Assembly: GCA_009841615.1 (NCBI GenBank)
Contig: VXLL01000034.1
Coordinates: 1 to 47,032, forward strand
DNA from: Gammaproteobacteria bacterium
GTDB taxonomy: Bacteria; Pseudomonadota; Gammaproteobacteria; Pseudomonadales; Azotimanducaceae
Length of the DNA: 47,032 nt
Direction: 5' to 3'
Shown: positions 1 to 7,721 of the stretch, in pieces
Layout: the number at the start of each line of letters is the position of its first letter
Position numbering within the stretch: the stretch's first letter is position 1
Program-made: the position numbers and the translations under genes
The notes under the pieces: model-generated
The model's database searches: none
Seen by the model: only the letters and a program-made list of their open reading frames with translations
What the model was told of the DNA's origin: nothing

Positions 1-50
1 CCCCCCCCCCTTTTTATTTAAAACCATCCGTCTGAATACGTTCTTGCCTG
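1..50. other. Contig-edge sequence with a ten-C homopolymer
   Basis: The first ten bases are all C, followed by a T-rich stretch and an in-frame stop at 33-35 relative to the kinase frame that starts just after. Kinase-like residues only become recognisable around base 80. This looks like an assembly or read end rather than a biological 5' end of the kinase gene. Confidence 0.5.
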
Positions 51-683
51 TTGTCTCGTTGGCTCGTTGTTTGGTTTCATCTCAAACGTATCCGGCAACA
101 CACGACTCGTGCGAATCGAATCATCGACGATATGTTGAAAATGGGGCGAGACACACAGGAGTTTCAGCCAACGAACCTCAATGAATTGCTGGATGAACAT
201 GCGCGACTAGCTTTCCACAGCGCAAGAGCTCAAGACATCGAATTTCAGCTAGATATTCAATGGGATTTAGACGAGACTGTTGGCGAAGTACAGGTAGTAC
301 CTCAAGACATGGGTCGTTTGTTTATTAACTTGGTTGCAAATTCGGGCTACGCCTGCAACGAGAAGCGTAGAACGTTGCTCGCGGAAAACCCCAACTCAGA
401 CTATGTCCCTACTTTGAGTATCAAGACCCAAAGAATGGGAGATCAAATAATCCTTACTTTCAAGGATAACGGAACTGGTATTCCACAGGATGCAATCGAA
501 AAGATTTTTAATCCTTTCTTCACTACGAAACCTACGGACCAAGGTACAGGCTTGGGCTTATCTCTGTGTAACGATATCGTGCGCACGCACGGTGGCGAGA
601 TGAGGGTATTCTCCGAGGATGGAGAATATACTGAGATGGTGATTGATTTGCCGGAAGATCCGGCGATGTTTATGGAAGTTTAG
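51..683 (+). CDS. Sensor histidine kinase, 3' part (HATPase domain), 5' end missing
   Basis: The 210 visible residues are the end of a two-component sensor kinase that autophosphorylates on ATP. Residues about 12-33 (RIRQHTTRANRIIDDML) match the second helix of the dimerisation domain, but the helix with the phospho-accepting histidine is absent. The ATP-binding domain is complete: N-box with INLVANS near residue 92, G1 box DNGTGIP, F box FNPFFTTKP and G2 box GTGLGLSL. The apparent TTG start at 51 follows an in-frame stop and is probably an artefact of truncation at the contig edge. The N-box/FTTKP style is typical of kinases with large soluble or membrane sensor regions. The gene converges on the STAS gene and overlaps its end by four bases. 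The sensed signal cannot be told. Confidence 0.85.
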   Translation: MSRWLVVWFHLKRIRQHTTRANRIIDDMLKMGRDTQEFQPTNLNELLDEHARLAFHSARAQDIEFQLDIQWDLDETVGEVQVVPQDMGRLFINLVANSGYACNEKRRTLLAENPNSDYVPTLSIKTQRMGDQIILTFKDNGTGIPQDAIEKIFNPFFTTKPTDQGTGLGLSLCNDIVRTHGGEMRVFSEDGEYTEMVIDLPEDPAMFMEV

Positions 684-1033
684 TTCCCGAACTTCGCTAA
701 CGCGTCAGCTCGACTGGGTACGACATCAATGATTCGATCAAACCCAGCAATTTTGATGATTTCCAGAATGGTATTCGGAACAGCGCACAGGGCAAATTTT
801 GACTGCATTTTATTGAGGGTCTTCGCGATCAATAGCATGGATCTTAACCCGGCACTACTGAGGTAGGTAACGCCACTCAGATCGACAATAACTCCATTGT
901 CGTCTTCGACAAACAATTCTCGAATTTCTTTTTCAAAATCGTTGGCGGTCATGCCGTCGATTCTTCCAGTAACCGAGACGGTCAATACTTCTCCATCTCG
1001 GGCCGAATCAATTTGTAGTGATGTTGCGTTAAT
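680..1033 (-). CDS. STAS-domain protein, anti-sigma-factor antagonist-like
   Basis: A small cytoplasmic STAS protein, the fold used by SpoIIAA/RsbV-type antagonists that bind switch kinases and are controlled by serine phosphorylation. The diagnostic segment is DLSGVTYLSSAGLRSML, whose Ser-Ser pair is where the phosphoserine normally sits. From the TTG codon at 985 the protein has 101 residues but lacks the first beta strand of the fold. Extending to an ATT codon at 1033 adds 16 residues (INATSLQIDSARDGEV) that restore that strand. GGAG lies seven bases before the ATT; no ATG, GTG or TTG occurs between it and the upstream stop at 1052-1054. A TTG start also has GGAG five bases upstream, so the start is not settled. 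No partner kinase or phosphatase lies alongside. Confidence 0.8.
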   Translation of the reverse strand: MNATSLQIDSARDGEVLTVSVTGRIDGMTANDFEKEIRELFVEDDNGVIVDLSGVTYLSSAGLRSMLLIAKTLNKMQSKFALCAVPNTILEIIKIAGFDRIIDVVPSRADALAKFGN

Positions 1034-1239
1034 CTGAGTTCTCCAACAGTGTCAAATGTTTCGAAATAAACTTAAAGTCGTGCCGAAGCGCAAGGGTGTT
1101 TCCCAGAACTTAGGAATGAAATTATAGATACAAGCGGTAACAAAGTGACTAACCCCTCGGTATACGTGTTACCCGCACTCACTCCTGCGTCTGGTTCGAG
1201 CGTCTAGACGATTGCGCAGTGAATCGAAATATATTGGTA

Positions 1240-1836
1240 TTATGCACTTGACTCAATGATATGCTTCAGTTCATTGAGATTTGCAGGTGTATTCACATTC
1301 AAAAAGCACGATGCGATATCTGATAGGTCAGTTGGTTGTATTGCGGTCTGGTCCAACCAATATTTCACGGCGATTCCCCCGTCCTCGTAAAACTCTGCTA
1401 GCTCCTGCCGCCGAGCACGATTCGCCAACAGAAAGAGGTTTTCTCTTTGGCCATCAACTACAGGTACGGCGACCCCCTGTTGTTCCGCATCCGCACTCAG
1501 TCTACTCACCAACGTAGTAGGGAGGAAGGGTACGTCTCCCGGTACGGTGAGCATCCATGGTGAAGTGATAGCCTGCGTTGCTTCAACAATTCCGGCTAGT
1601 GGTCCTCTCGCGGGTTCACTGTCGACGACCACTTGGTGCCCAATCGTTTCATAGAGTGCGACGTTACGAGAACAAGATAGGAAGACTCGTCCTACTTGCG
1701 GTTCAAGACGTTCCAGTAAATAGTCGATTATGCGGCGCGATTCCACTGAAATAAGTGGTTTGTCTTGACCGTGCAATCGTGCCCCCTGTCCACCACAGAG
1801 GACGATTGCAGTGATGTCTTCACGCTGAATTGCCAT
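1240..1836 (-). CDS. mobA: Molybdenum cofactor guanylyltransferase MobA
   Basis: MobA transfers GMP from GTP to molybdopterin to form the guanine-dinucleotide cofactor needed by formate dehydrogenases and other DMSO-reductase-family enzymes. The 198-residue protein has the nucleotidyltransferase signature near its start (LCGGQGARLHGQDKPL, residues 13-28), then VPGDVPFLP with the metal-binding aspartate region and the family C-terminal FLNVNTPANL. Length is normal for MobA. Its ATG overlaps the end of fdhD by 17 bases, so it is translated with the formate dehydrogenase operon and is the last gene of that operon. This position makes sense, since the FdsA subunit needs the dinucleotide cofactor. 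About 200 bases without a recognisable gene follow before the STAS gene; a 10-bp palindrome at 1201-1210 is the only feature noticed there. Confidence 0.92.
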   Translation of the reverse strand: MAIQREDITAIVLCGGQGARLHGQDKPLISVESRRIIDYLLERLEPQVGRVFLSCSRNVALYETIGHQVVVDSEPARGPLAGIVEATQAITSPWMLTVPGDVPFLPTTLVSRLSADAEQQGVAVPVVDGQRENLFLLANRARRQELAEFYEDGGIAVKYWLDQTAIQPTDLSDIASCFLNVNTPANLNELKHIIESSA

Positions 1837-2635
1837 TCACTCGTGTACCGTGATACACATTGAATCCGTTAGGTCGTAAGAATCCTATGAGAGTCATTTC
1901 TTGTTCTTGTGCCAAGTCGATCGCAAGGGAAGACGGTGGACCAATGGAGGCGATTAAAGGAAATCCAGCGATAGCACTTTTTTGCATGAGTTCGAAACTA
2001 GCACGTCCGCTCAACAATAGACCGCAATCTTGAGGTTCATATTCAATGGTGTTTCGAAGCGATCCGATCAGTTTATCAAGAGCGTTGTGACGTCCTACAT
2101 CTTCACGAAGTTCTTGAATTTGCCCTTCGACGTTAAAGAGAGCACTAGCGTGAAGACCGCCTGTCTTTTGAAATTCTCTCTGATGTTGTTGCAATCGCGT
2201 CGGTAAGACTTTCAATACATCTGCAGATATGAAAAAATTGGACTCCGGTTTGGTATCTACATGTACTTTGACCGCCGCCAGGGAGGTCTTGCCACAGACA
2301 CCACAACTTGAAGTGGTATAGAAATGACGAAGCAAAGACTCGGGATCAAAATAGACGTCTTCTGCAAGACGAACTGTAATGGTATTTGGTGCATCCGAGC
2401 GAACTTCGTCGATCTGGTGAAAACCAGAGATGATTCCCTCGCTCAACAAAAAACCGCAGGCGAGATCGGCATCATCACCTGGAGTTCGCATGGTAACTGC
2501 AAGACTATATCTCTGGTAGGCGTCAGCGACCCGATGTTCGACTTTAAACTCTAGCGGCTCTTCAACGGAGACTGAGTCTTCACACACTGCAGAGGTGTGA
2601 TTTACACGACGAATGCGGTAGTCTCGATGCCGCAA
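1820..2635 (-). CDS. fdhD: Formate dehydrogenase accessory sulfurtransferase FdhD
   Basis: FdhD carries sulfur from a cysteine desulfurase to the molybdenum centre, producing the sulfido ligand without which formate dehydrogenase is inactive. The 271-residue sequence has the catalytic CxxC motif TSSCGVCGKTSL (Cys111 and Cys114), the LACGFLLSEGII segment and the C-terminal VGRHNALDKLIG and LLSGRASFELMQK blocks of the family. The start is a TTG at 2635. It is the first possible start after an in-frame stop, with AGGT about nine bases upstream. The gene begins 21 bases after the fdsA stop and overlaps mobA. In fds operons this gene is also called fdsC. Confidence 0.93.
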   Translation of the reverse strand: MRHRDYRIRRVNHTSAVCEDSVSVEEPLEFKVEHRVADAYQRYSLAVTMRTPGDDADLACGFLLSEGIISGFHQIDEVRSDAPNTITVRLAEDVYFDPESLLRHFYTTSSCGVCGKTSLAAVKVHVDTKPESNFFISADVLKVLPTRLQQHQREFQKTGGLHASALFNVEGQIQELREDVGRHNALDKLIGSLRNTIEYEPQDCGLLLSGRASFELMQKSAIAGFPLIASIGPPSSLAIDLAQEQEMTLIGFLRPNGFNVYHGTRVNGNSA

Positions 2636-2656
2636 GGAATGAGGTTACCTGCGGTC

Positions 2657-5500
2657 TTACGCGCCGCCAGCTGGAAGAAGCGTACGTTGTCGCGCTTCTT
2701 GTTCTTGAAACTCAGCGTACCAATCAGACAAGTGATTCGCAGGCATGACCTCGACCGCAGTTACTTTGTACTCAGGACAGTTCGTAGCCCAATCTGACAA
2801 GTCGGTCGTAATCACATTGGTCCCGGTAGCAGGGTGGTGAAAAGTTGTATATACAACACCAGGATTCACTCGATCGGTAACTTCGGCTTTAAGTGTTATC
2901 TCCCCCATGCGGCTGCGAATGGATAGCAGGTCGCCAGTGCGAATTCCTCGGCTCTCAGCATCGGATGGATGAATTTCCAAGCGATCATCCTCCAGCCACA
3001 TGTTGTTAGAAGTACGCCTGGTCTGGGTTCCGACGTTGTATTGTTCCAACTTACGACCAGTGGTCAATAACAACGGAAACTTTCGGTTTGTACGTTCCTT
3101 GGTGGGTTCGTAGTCAGTTCGAACAAAGTTGCCCTTGCCACGTACGAATGATCCGACATGCATGATTTCAGTACCTAAGGGCGCGTCATCATTGCACGGC
3201 CACTGAACGCTGTTCACTTTGTCAAGAAATTCGAAAGACACGTTTGCAAACATTGGTGCGAGTTGTGCAAGTTCGTCCATGATGTCTGCCGCGGATGAGA
3301 AATTCATGGGATAGCCCATTTCGTTGGCAAGCTGTTGAATCACTTGCCATTCTTCGCGACCAGTCATGGGTGGCATTACTGGGCGCACGCGATTGATACG
3401 ACGTTCTGCGTTGATAAAGGTGCCGTCCTTCTCTAAGAACGAAGTTCCGGGAAGGAATACATGCGCAAGTTTGGCTGTCTCGGTCAAGAACAAGTCTTGT
3501 ACCACCACGCAATCCATTGAACGCAAAGAATTTTCGACATGTTTAGTGTTGGGATCGGATTGCATAAAGTCTTCACCCTGGATGAACATCCCCTTGAAGT
3601 TCCCCGCGCAAGCTTCGTCAAACATATTTGGAATGCGAAAACCTGGTTCTGGGTCTATTTCTACATCCCACGCATTCGCAAAGGTCGCTCGAGCTTTCTT
3701 GTCTGTGATTTGTTGATATCCTGGTAATTCGTGTGGAAACGAACCTACGTCCACCGCGCCCTGGACGTTATTTTGACCTCGTAACGGATTCACCCCAACA
3801 CCACTACGACCAACATTTCCTGTGGCCATGGCTAGATTCGCCATTCCCATTACCATGGTTGAACCTTGGCTATGCTCGGTTACACCGAGGCCATAGTAGA
3901 TTGCAGAGTTCCGAGCTTTAGCATACAGTCGAGCAGCTTCGATAATCTGGTCCGCGTCCACGTCGGCGACATCAGCGACAGTTTCGGGGCTATATTCTTC
4001 CAGCAGAATCATGTCGCGCCATTCGGTATAGGATTCGAGATCACACCGTTCTTTTATGTAGGTCTCGTCCATTAACCCTTCCTTCAAGATCACGTGAGCG
4101 ATTGAGTTGATAATGGGCACGTTTGTCCCCGGACGAATTGGAAGGTGGATTGCGGCTTCCACGTGCGGCGATCGGATAATGTCAATTTTTCTTGGGTCGA
4201 TTACGATGAGCTCCGCACCCTCACGCAATCGACGCTTCATCTGAGATGCAAACACTGGATGACCTTCGGTGGGGTTAGCACCAATAAGCATGATCACATC
4301 GGCATTTAAAACAGAGTCAAAGTTTTGGGTACCCGCTGAGGTGCCGAACGTTTGTTTCAAACCATAACCGGTTGGTGAATGGCAGACTCGTGCACAAGTG
4401 TCAACGTTGTTATTGTGAAAAGCGGTCCGGACGAGTTTTTGCACGACGTAAATGTCTTCGATGGTAGTTCTTGAAGAACTAATCCCACCGATTGATTTGC
4501 GACCATGTTCATCCTGAATGGCTTTAAACCGATTTGCAGTGGCTTTAATTGCTGTGTCCCAATCAACGACTTCCCACGGATCATCAATGGAGTTTCGAAT
4601 CATGGGCTCGGTGATTCTGTCCGGATGTGCTGTATACCCCCATGCAAATCGCCCTTTAACGCACGAGTGTCCGTGGTTTGCTTTTCCTTCTTTGTAGGGA
4701 ACCATGCGAACGACTTGATCGCCTTTGACTTCAGCTTTGAAGGAACATCCGACACCACAATAGGCACAAGTAGTGAGAACCGTGCGATCAGGTACACCGT
4801 GCTCGATCACCGTTTTTTCCATTAGCGTTGCGGTGGGACACGTCTGAACACATGCTCCACACGAAACACACTCGGAGTCGAAAAAGCTTTCAGCAGAGGT
4901 CGCAACTTTTGAAGCAAAACTTCTGCCGTCTATGGTCAGCGCGTATGTTCCTTGTACTTCTTCGCATGCCCGGACACAGCGCGAACAGACGATACACTTC
5001 GACGGGTCGAACGCAAAGTAGGGGTTGGAGTTGTCAACTTCTTCGAGCAAGTGATTGTCGCCCTCGGCATACCGTACTTCCCTCAAACCAACTGCTCCAG
5101 CCATGTCCTGAAGTTCGCAGTCTCCGTTAGCAGAACACGTAAGGCAGTCTAACGGATGGTCGGATATATACAGTTCCATGACACCGCGTCGAATTTTTTC
5201 TAACTGAGGTGTTTGAGTACGAACACGCATGTCTGCACTTACGGGCTCGGTGCAGGACGCGACGAGACTTCCTCTACCTTCGACTTCGACCAAACACAAT
5301 CTGCAGGACCCAAACGCTTCCAAGTTATCGGAAGCACACAGCTTCGGTATCGGAATTCCTGCTAGTACGGATGCCCGTAGAATTGAAGTTCCTTCGTCTA
5401 CAACGACGTTGTTCCCGTCAATGCTTACGGGTACTTTCTGGATCGATTTGCCATTAGAACGAATCGCAGGTGTACCGTAATCCGTTTCTAAGAGTCTCAT
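2657..5500 (-). CDS. fdsA: NAD-dependent formate dehydrogenase, molybdenum alpha subunit FdsA
   Basis: This is the catalytic subunit that oxidises formate to CO2 at a molybdenum bis-MGD centre and passes electrons through iron-sulfur clusters to FdsB. The 947-residue protein has, in order: an N-terminal [2Fe-2S] domain (CASDNLEAFGSCRLC), a His-Cys [4Fe-4S] site (DHPLDCLTCSANGDC), two ferredoxin-type [4Fe-4S] motifs (CIVCSRCVRAC, CVSCGACVQTC), a molybdopterin-domain cluster motif (CAYCGVGC) and the active-site pair Cys373-His374 in VCHSPTGYG. The metal ligand is cysteine, not selenocysteine. ATG at 5500 is preferred over an upstream in-frame codon because it overlaps the fdsB stop as ATGA and has GGAG seven bases upstream. 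There is no Tat signal or membrane segment, so the complex should be cytoplasmic. Confidence 0.95.
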   Translation of the reverse strand: MRLLETDYGTPAIRSNGKSIQKVPVSIDGNNVVVDEGTSILRASVLAGIPIPKLCASDNLEAFGSCRLCLVEVEGRGSLVASCTEPVSADMRVRTQTPQLEKIRRGVMELYISDHPLDCLTCSANGDCELQDMAGAVGLREVRYAEGDNHLLEEVDNSNPYFAFDPSKCIVCSRCVRACEEVQGTYALTIDGRSFASKVATSAESFFDSECVSCGACVQTCPTATLMEKTVIEHGVPDRTVLTTCAYCGVGCSFKAEVKGDQVVRMVPYKEGKANHGHSCVKGRFAWGYTAHPDRITEPMIRNSIDDPWEVVDWDTAIKATANRFKAIQDEHGRKSIGGISSSRTTIEDIYVVQKLVRTAFHNNNVDTCARVCHSPTGYGLKQTFGTSAGTQNFDSVLNADVIMLIGANPTEGHPVFASQMKRRLREGAELIVIDPRKIDIIRSPHVEAAIHLPIRPGTNVPIINSIAHVILKEGLMDETYIKERCDLESYTEWRDMILLEEYSPETVADVADVDADQIIEAARLYAKARNSAIYYGLGVTEHSQGSTMVMGMANLAMATGNVGRSGVGVNPLRGQNNVQGAVDVGSFPHELPGYQQITDKKARATFANAWDVEIDPEPGFRIPNMFDEACAGNFKGMFIQGEDFMQSDPNTKHVENSLRSMDCVVVQDLFLTETAKLAHVFLPGTSFLEKDGTFINAERRINRVRPVMPPMTGREEWQVIQQLANEMGYPMNFSSAADIMDELAQLAPMFANVSFEFLDKVNSVQWPCNDDAPLGTEIMHVGSFVRGKGNFVRTDYEPTKERTNRKFPLLLTTGRKLEQYNVGTQTRRTSNNMWLEDDRLEIHPSDAESRGIRTGDLLSIRSRMGEITLKAEVTDRVNPGVVYTTFHHPATGTNVITTDLSDWATNCPEYKVTAVEVMPANHLSDWYAEFQEQEARQRTLLPAGGA

Positions 5501-7005
5501 GTTGTTTGCTCCGAGATAAAGTCTTCTGGAAATTTTTGGATTGCGCTGCGTACCGGAATAGGGGTCATTCCACCCATTTGGCACAAACTCGCCTTCTCCA
5601 TCACTTCACATAAATCTTCAACAACCACCAAGGTCCTAGCGTCTACATTATTAGAACTAAACTGTCGCAACGCTTCCTTTCCACGTACCGATCCAATGCG
5701 GCAAGGAGTACATTTTCCACAAGATTCAATCTCGCAGAACTCAAACGCGTACTCGGCCTGTGCTTTCAAATCGACGGTGTCATCAAACACCACCAAGCCG
5801 CCATGTCCGATGCCAGCACCTATTTCTGCCATCGCTTCATAGGTAAGAGGCGTATCGAATTCGGCTTCTGAAAGATACGCACCGAGCGGGCCGCCGATCT
5901 GAACCGTACGAATCGGACGACCGGAAAGTGTTCCATTACCATAATTGTAAATCAATTCATTCACGGTGGGACCGAAAGGTAGTTCGATTAGACCTCCGTG
6001 CTTGACATTTCCGGATATTTGGAAAGGCATGGTGCCTGTGGATCTACCTACACCCAACTGCGCGTACGCCTCAGGACCAATTTCAAAAATTCCTGGCACC
6101 GAAGCGAGACTGATCACGTTGTGTACTAAGGTGGGTTTTTCAAAAAGACCTGCTATAGCGGGGACTGGTGGTTTCACTTTTATTTGACCACGCTTGCCTT
6201 CCAAGCTCTCTAGCAACGAGGTCTCTTCACCACAGATGTAAGCTCCTGCGCCGATTAGCATGTCGATGTCAAAAGAAAAATCGGAGTTTAGAACGTTCTG
6301 TCCTAGAAGATTCGCTGAGTACGCAATTTCTAGAGCATGATCAAGGTATTCCTTGGCGACAGGATATTCAGATCTAAGGTAGATAAAGCCTTGCGTCGCA
6401 CCGGTTGCGTAGCCGGCGATGATCATTCCCTCAATCAGTTTAAAAGGATCGCCTTCCATGAGCATTCGATCTGAAAACGTACCAGAGTCACCTTCATCGG
6501 CATTGCAAACTACGTACTTTTGGTCTGCGGGCGTATCAGCGACTGTTCTCCATTTGATAAAGGCTGGAAAACCAGCCCCACCACGACCGCGCAACCCAGA
6601 TGTTTCCATTCCGGCGATGATCTGATTTGGGTCTTGAGAGAGAAGGTCTTCCAACAGCTTAAATGAAGGTAGCTTAAGTGGTGGCTGTACCCCAGCACGA
6701 TCAAAGACTAGTCTGTGCTGTTGTGTTAGAAACGGGTGAGTAGTCGTAACCGAGGCGTGAATCTGTCGAGAGGCGGGGTCACCGTTGAAAACGTTCACGA
6801 TTTTGGGAACGTCTTTTACTTCGACGTTGGTAAATTCGGACACTATTTCTTGATCACCGTTAAGCAGTTGAACGATGGGTTCAAGCCAAGCAAGTCCCAA
6901 CGATCCGTTTCGCGTAAGGTCGACTCCATGAGTCTTAATTGCGAATTCCACACTTTCTGAACCCATTGCACGTGCGAATGAGTCGTCGGAAATTTGTAAC
7001 TTCAT
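5497..7005 (-). CDS. fdsB: Formate dehydrogenase beta subunit FdsB (NuoF-like, FMN/NAD)
   Basis: FdsB is the diaphorase subunit that takes electrons from FdsA and FdsG and reduces NAD+ through FMN. The 502-residue protein contains the NuoF core: a glycine-rich dinucleotide loop (RGRGGAGFPAF), the acidic FMN/NAD motif VVCNADEGDSGTFSDR, a second glycine-rich stretch (IGAGAYICGEETSLLESLEG) and the C-terminal [4Fe-4S] motif ESCGKCTPCRIGSVRG. About 120 N-terminal residues precede the core, longer than in plain NuoF but usual for FdsB-like subunits. Its ATG overlaps the fdsG stop as ATGA at 7002-7005 and its own stop overlaps fdsA in the same way, so the three subunits are translationally coupled. 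Confidence 0.94.
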   Translation of the reverse strand: MKLQISDDSFARAMGSESVEFAIKTHGVDLTRNGSLGLAWLEPIVQLLNGDQEIVSEFTNVEVKDVPKIVNVFNGDPASRQIHASVTTTHPFLTQQHRLVFDRAGVQPPLKLPSFKLLEDLLSQDPNQIIAGMETSGLRGRGGAGFPAFIKWRTVADTPADQKYVVCNADEGDSGTFSDRMLMEGDPFKLIEGMIIAGYATGATQGFIYLRSEYPVAKEYLDHALEIAYSANLLGQNVLNSDFSFDIDMLIGAGAYICGEETSLLESLEGKRGQIKVKPPVPAIAGLFEKPTLVHNVISLASVPGIFEIGPEAYAQLGVGRSTGTMPFQISGNVKHGGLIELPFGPTVNELIYNYGNGTLSGRPIRTVQIGGPLGAYLSEAEFDTPLTYEAMAEIGAGIGHGGLVVFDDTVDLKAQAEYAFEFCEIESCGKCTPCRIGSVRGKEALRQFSSNNVDARTLVVVEDLCEVMEKASLCQMGGMTPIPVRSAIQKFPEDFISEQTT

Positions 7006-7484
7006 TCAGTACTTAGGGAGATCGAATCGGGAGTAGCCCGTGCAATGAGTCTATCGTCAACCTGTACTGAAGGACCTACTGCGCATAACCCCAAACAGTA
7101 GATCGCTTCAAGTTCAACTTGGTTATTGGATGTTCGAGAACCTAGATTTGTACCGAATTTAGCTTCGATGTCTTTGGTGAGTTTGCGCGCACCCAAGGAT
7201 TGGCATGCTTCCGCTTGACAGATTTTTATCGTGTGAGTTGCGGGTGGTTCAAGTTTAAAGTCGTGATAAAAACTAATCACTCCTCTTACTTCAGCTTGAC
7301 TAATGTTGAAAGTTTCCGCGATTGTTGGAATCCATGAAGAGTCGATATATCCATACTCGCCCTTGAGCCAATTCAAGGCGTGCATCAATCCGCCGACACG
7401 GTCGACAAATCCCCTCAAGTTCGAATGAAGTTCGCTAGGGATAGGACTACTCCCGGTGTTTGTTTGTCGAACTTTTTTTGACAT
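7002..7484 (-). CDS. fdsG: Formate dehydrogenase gamma subunit FdsG (NuoE-like [2Fe-2S])
   Basis: FdsG is the thioredoxin-fold [2Fe-2S] subunit that pairs with FdsB in NAD-linked formate dehydrogenase. In 160 residues the four cluster cysteines are Cys89, Cys94, Cys130 and Cys134 (CQAEACQSLGARKL and CLGLCAVGP), with the usual helical N-terminal region ending in VRGVISFYHDFKLEP. It is the first gene of the minus-strand operon. The ATG at 7484 directly follows an in-frame TAG and no clear Shine-Dalgarno sequence precedes it, so it may be weakly or leaderlessly translated. The 237-base gap upstream is shared with the divergent M16 protease and must hold the operon promoter. No fdsR-type regulator is adjacent, and the small fdsD gene usually found in fds operons is absent. 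Confidence 0.93.
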   Translation of the reverse strand: MSKKVRQTNTGSSPIPSELHSNLRGFVDRVGGLMHALNWLKGEYGYIDSSWIPTIAETFNISQAEVRGVISFYHDFKLEPPATHTIKICQAEACQSLGARKLTKDIEAKFGTNLGSRTSNNQVELEAIYCLGLCAVGPSVQVDDRLIARATPDSISLSTE

Positions 7485-7518
7485 CTAGTTTTGGGCTAAT
7501 TGACACATTGTCGCTGCG

Positions 7519-7542
7519 TGTGCAAATTTGTAAAATTGTACA
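7519..7542. promoter_or_regulatory. Imperfect 24-bp palindrome between fdsG and the M16 protease
   Basis: The arms TGTGCAA and TTGTACA flank an A/T-rich centre, and most positions across the 24 bases match their reverse complement. It lies 35-58 bases upstream of the fdsG start, where an operator would be expected. No known regulator site was recognised. Function is inferred from position and symmetry only. Confidence 0.25.
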
Positions 7543-7721
7543 CTTACAGTGAGGTGTGAGACAGTTTGTTTTATCGATGGTTGCTGTCATCGATATGGGA
7601 TTTACTGTCTGTGTCGCCTGCATTTATTATCCTTACGTCGATACGGGTGGCTAGGTCAACGGAGAGGAGCCAGATTCCGAGTGCGTAAGTTTTAAGACAA
7701 CCATACTTCAAGGGAAACCAA

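Noticed and set aside
4382..4384. Possible selenocysteine at the formate dehydrogenase active site
   Set aside because: The codon is TGC, giving Cys373, so no UGA recoding is involved.
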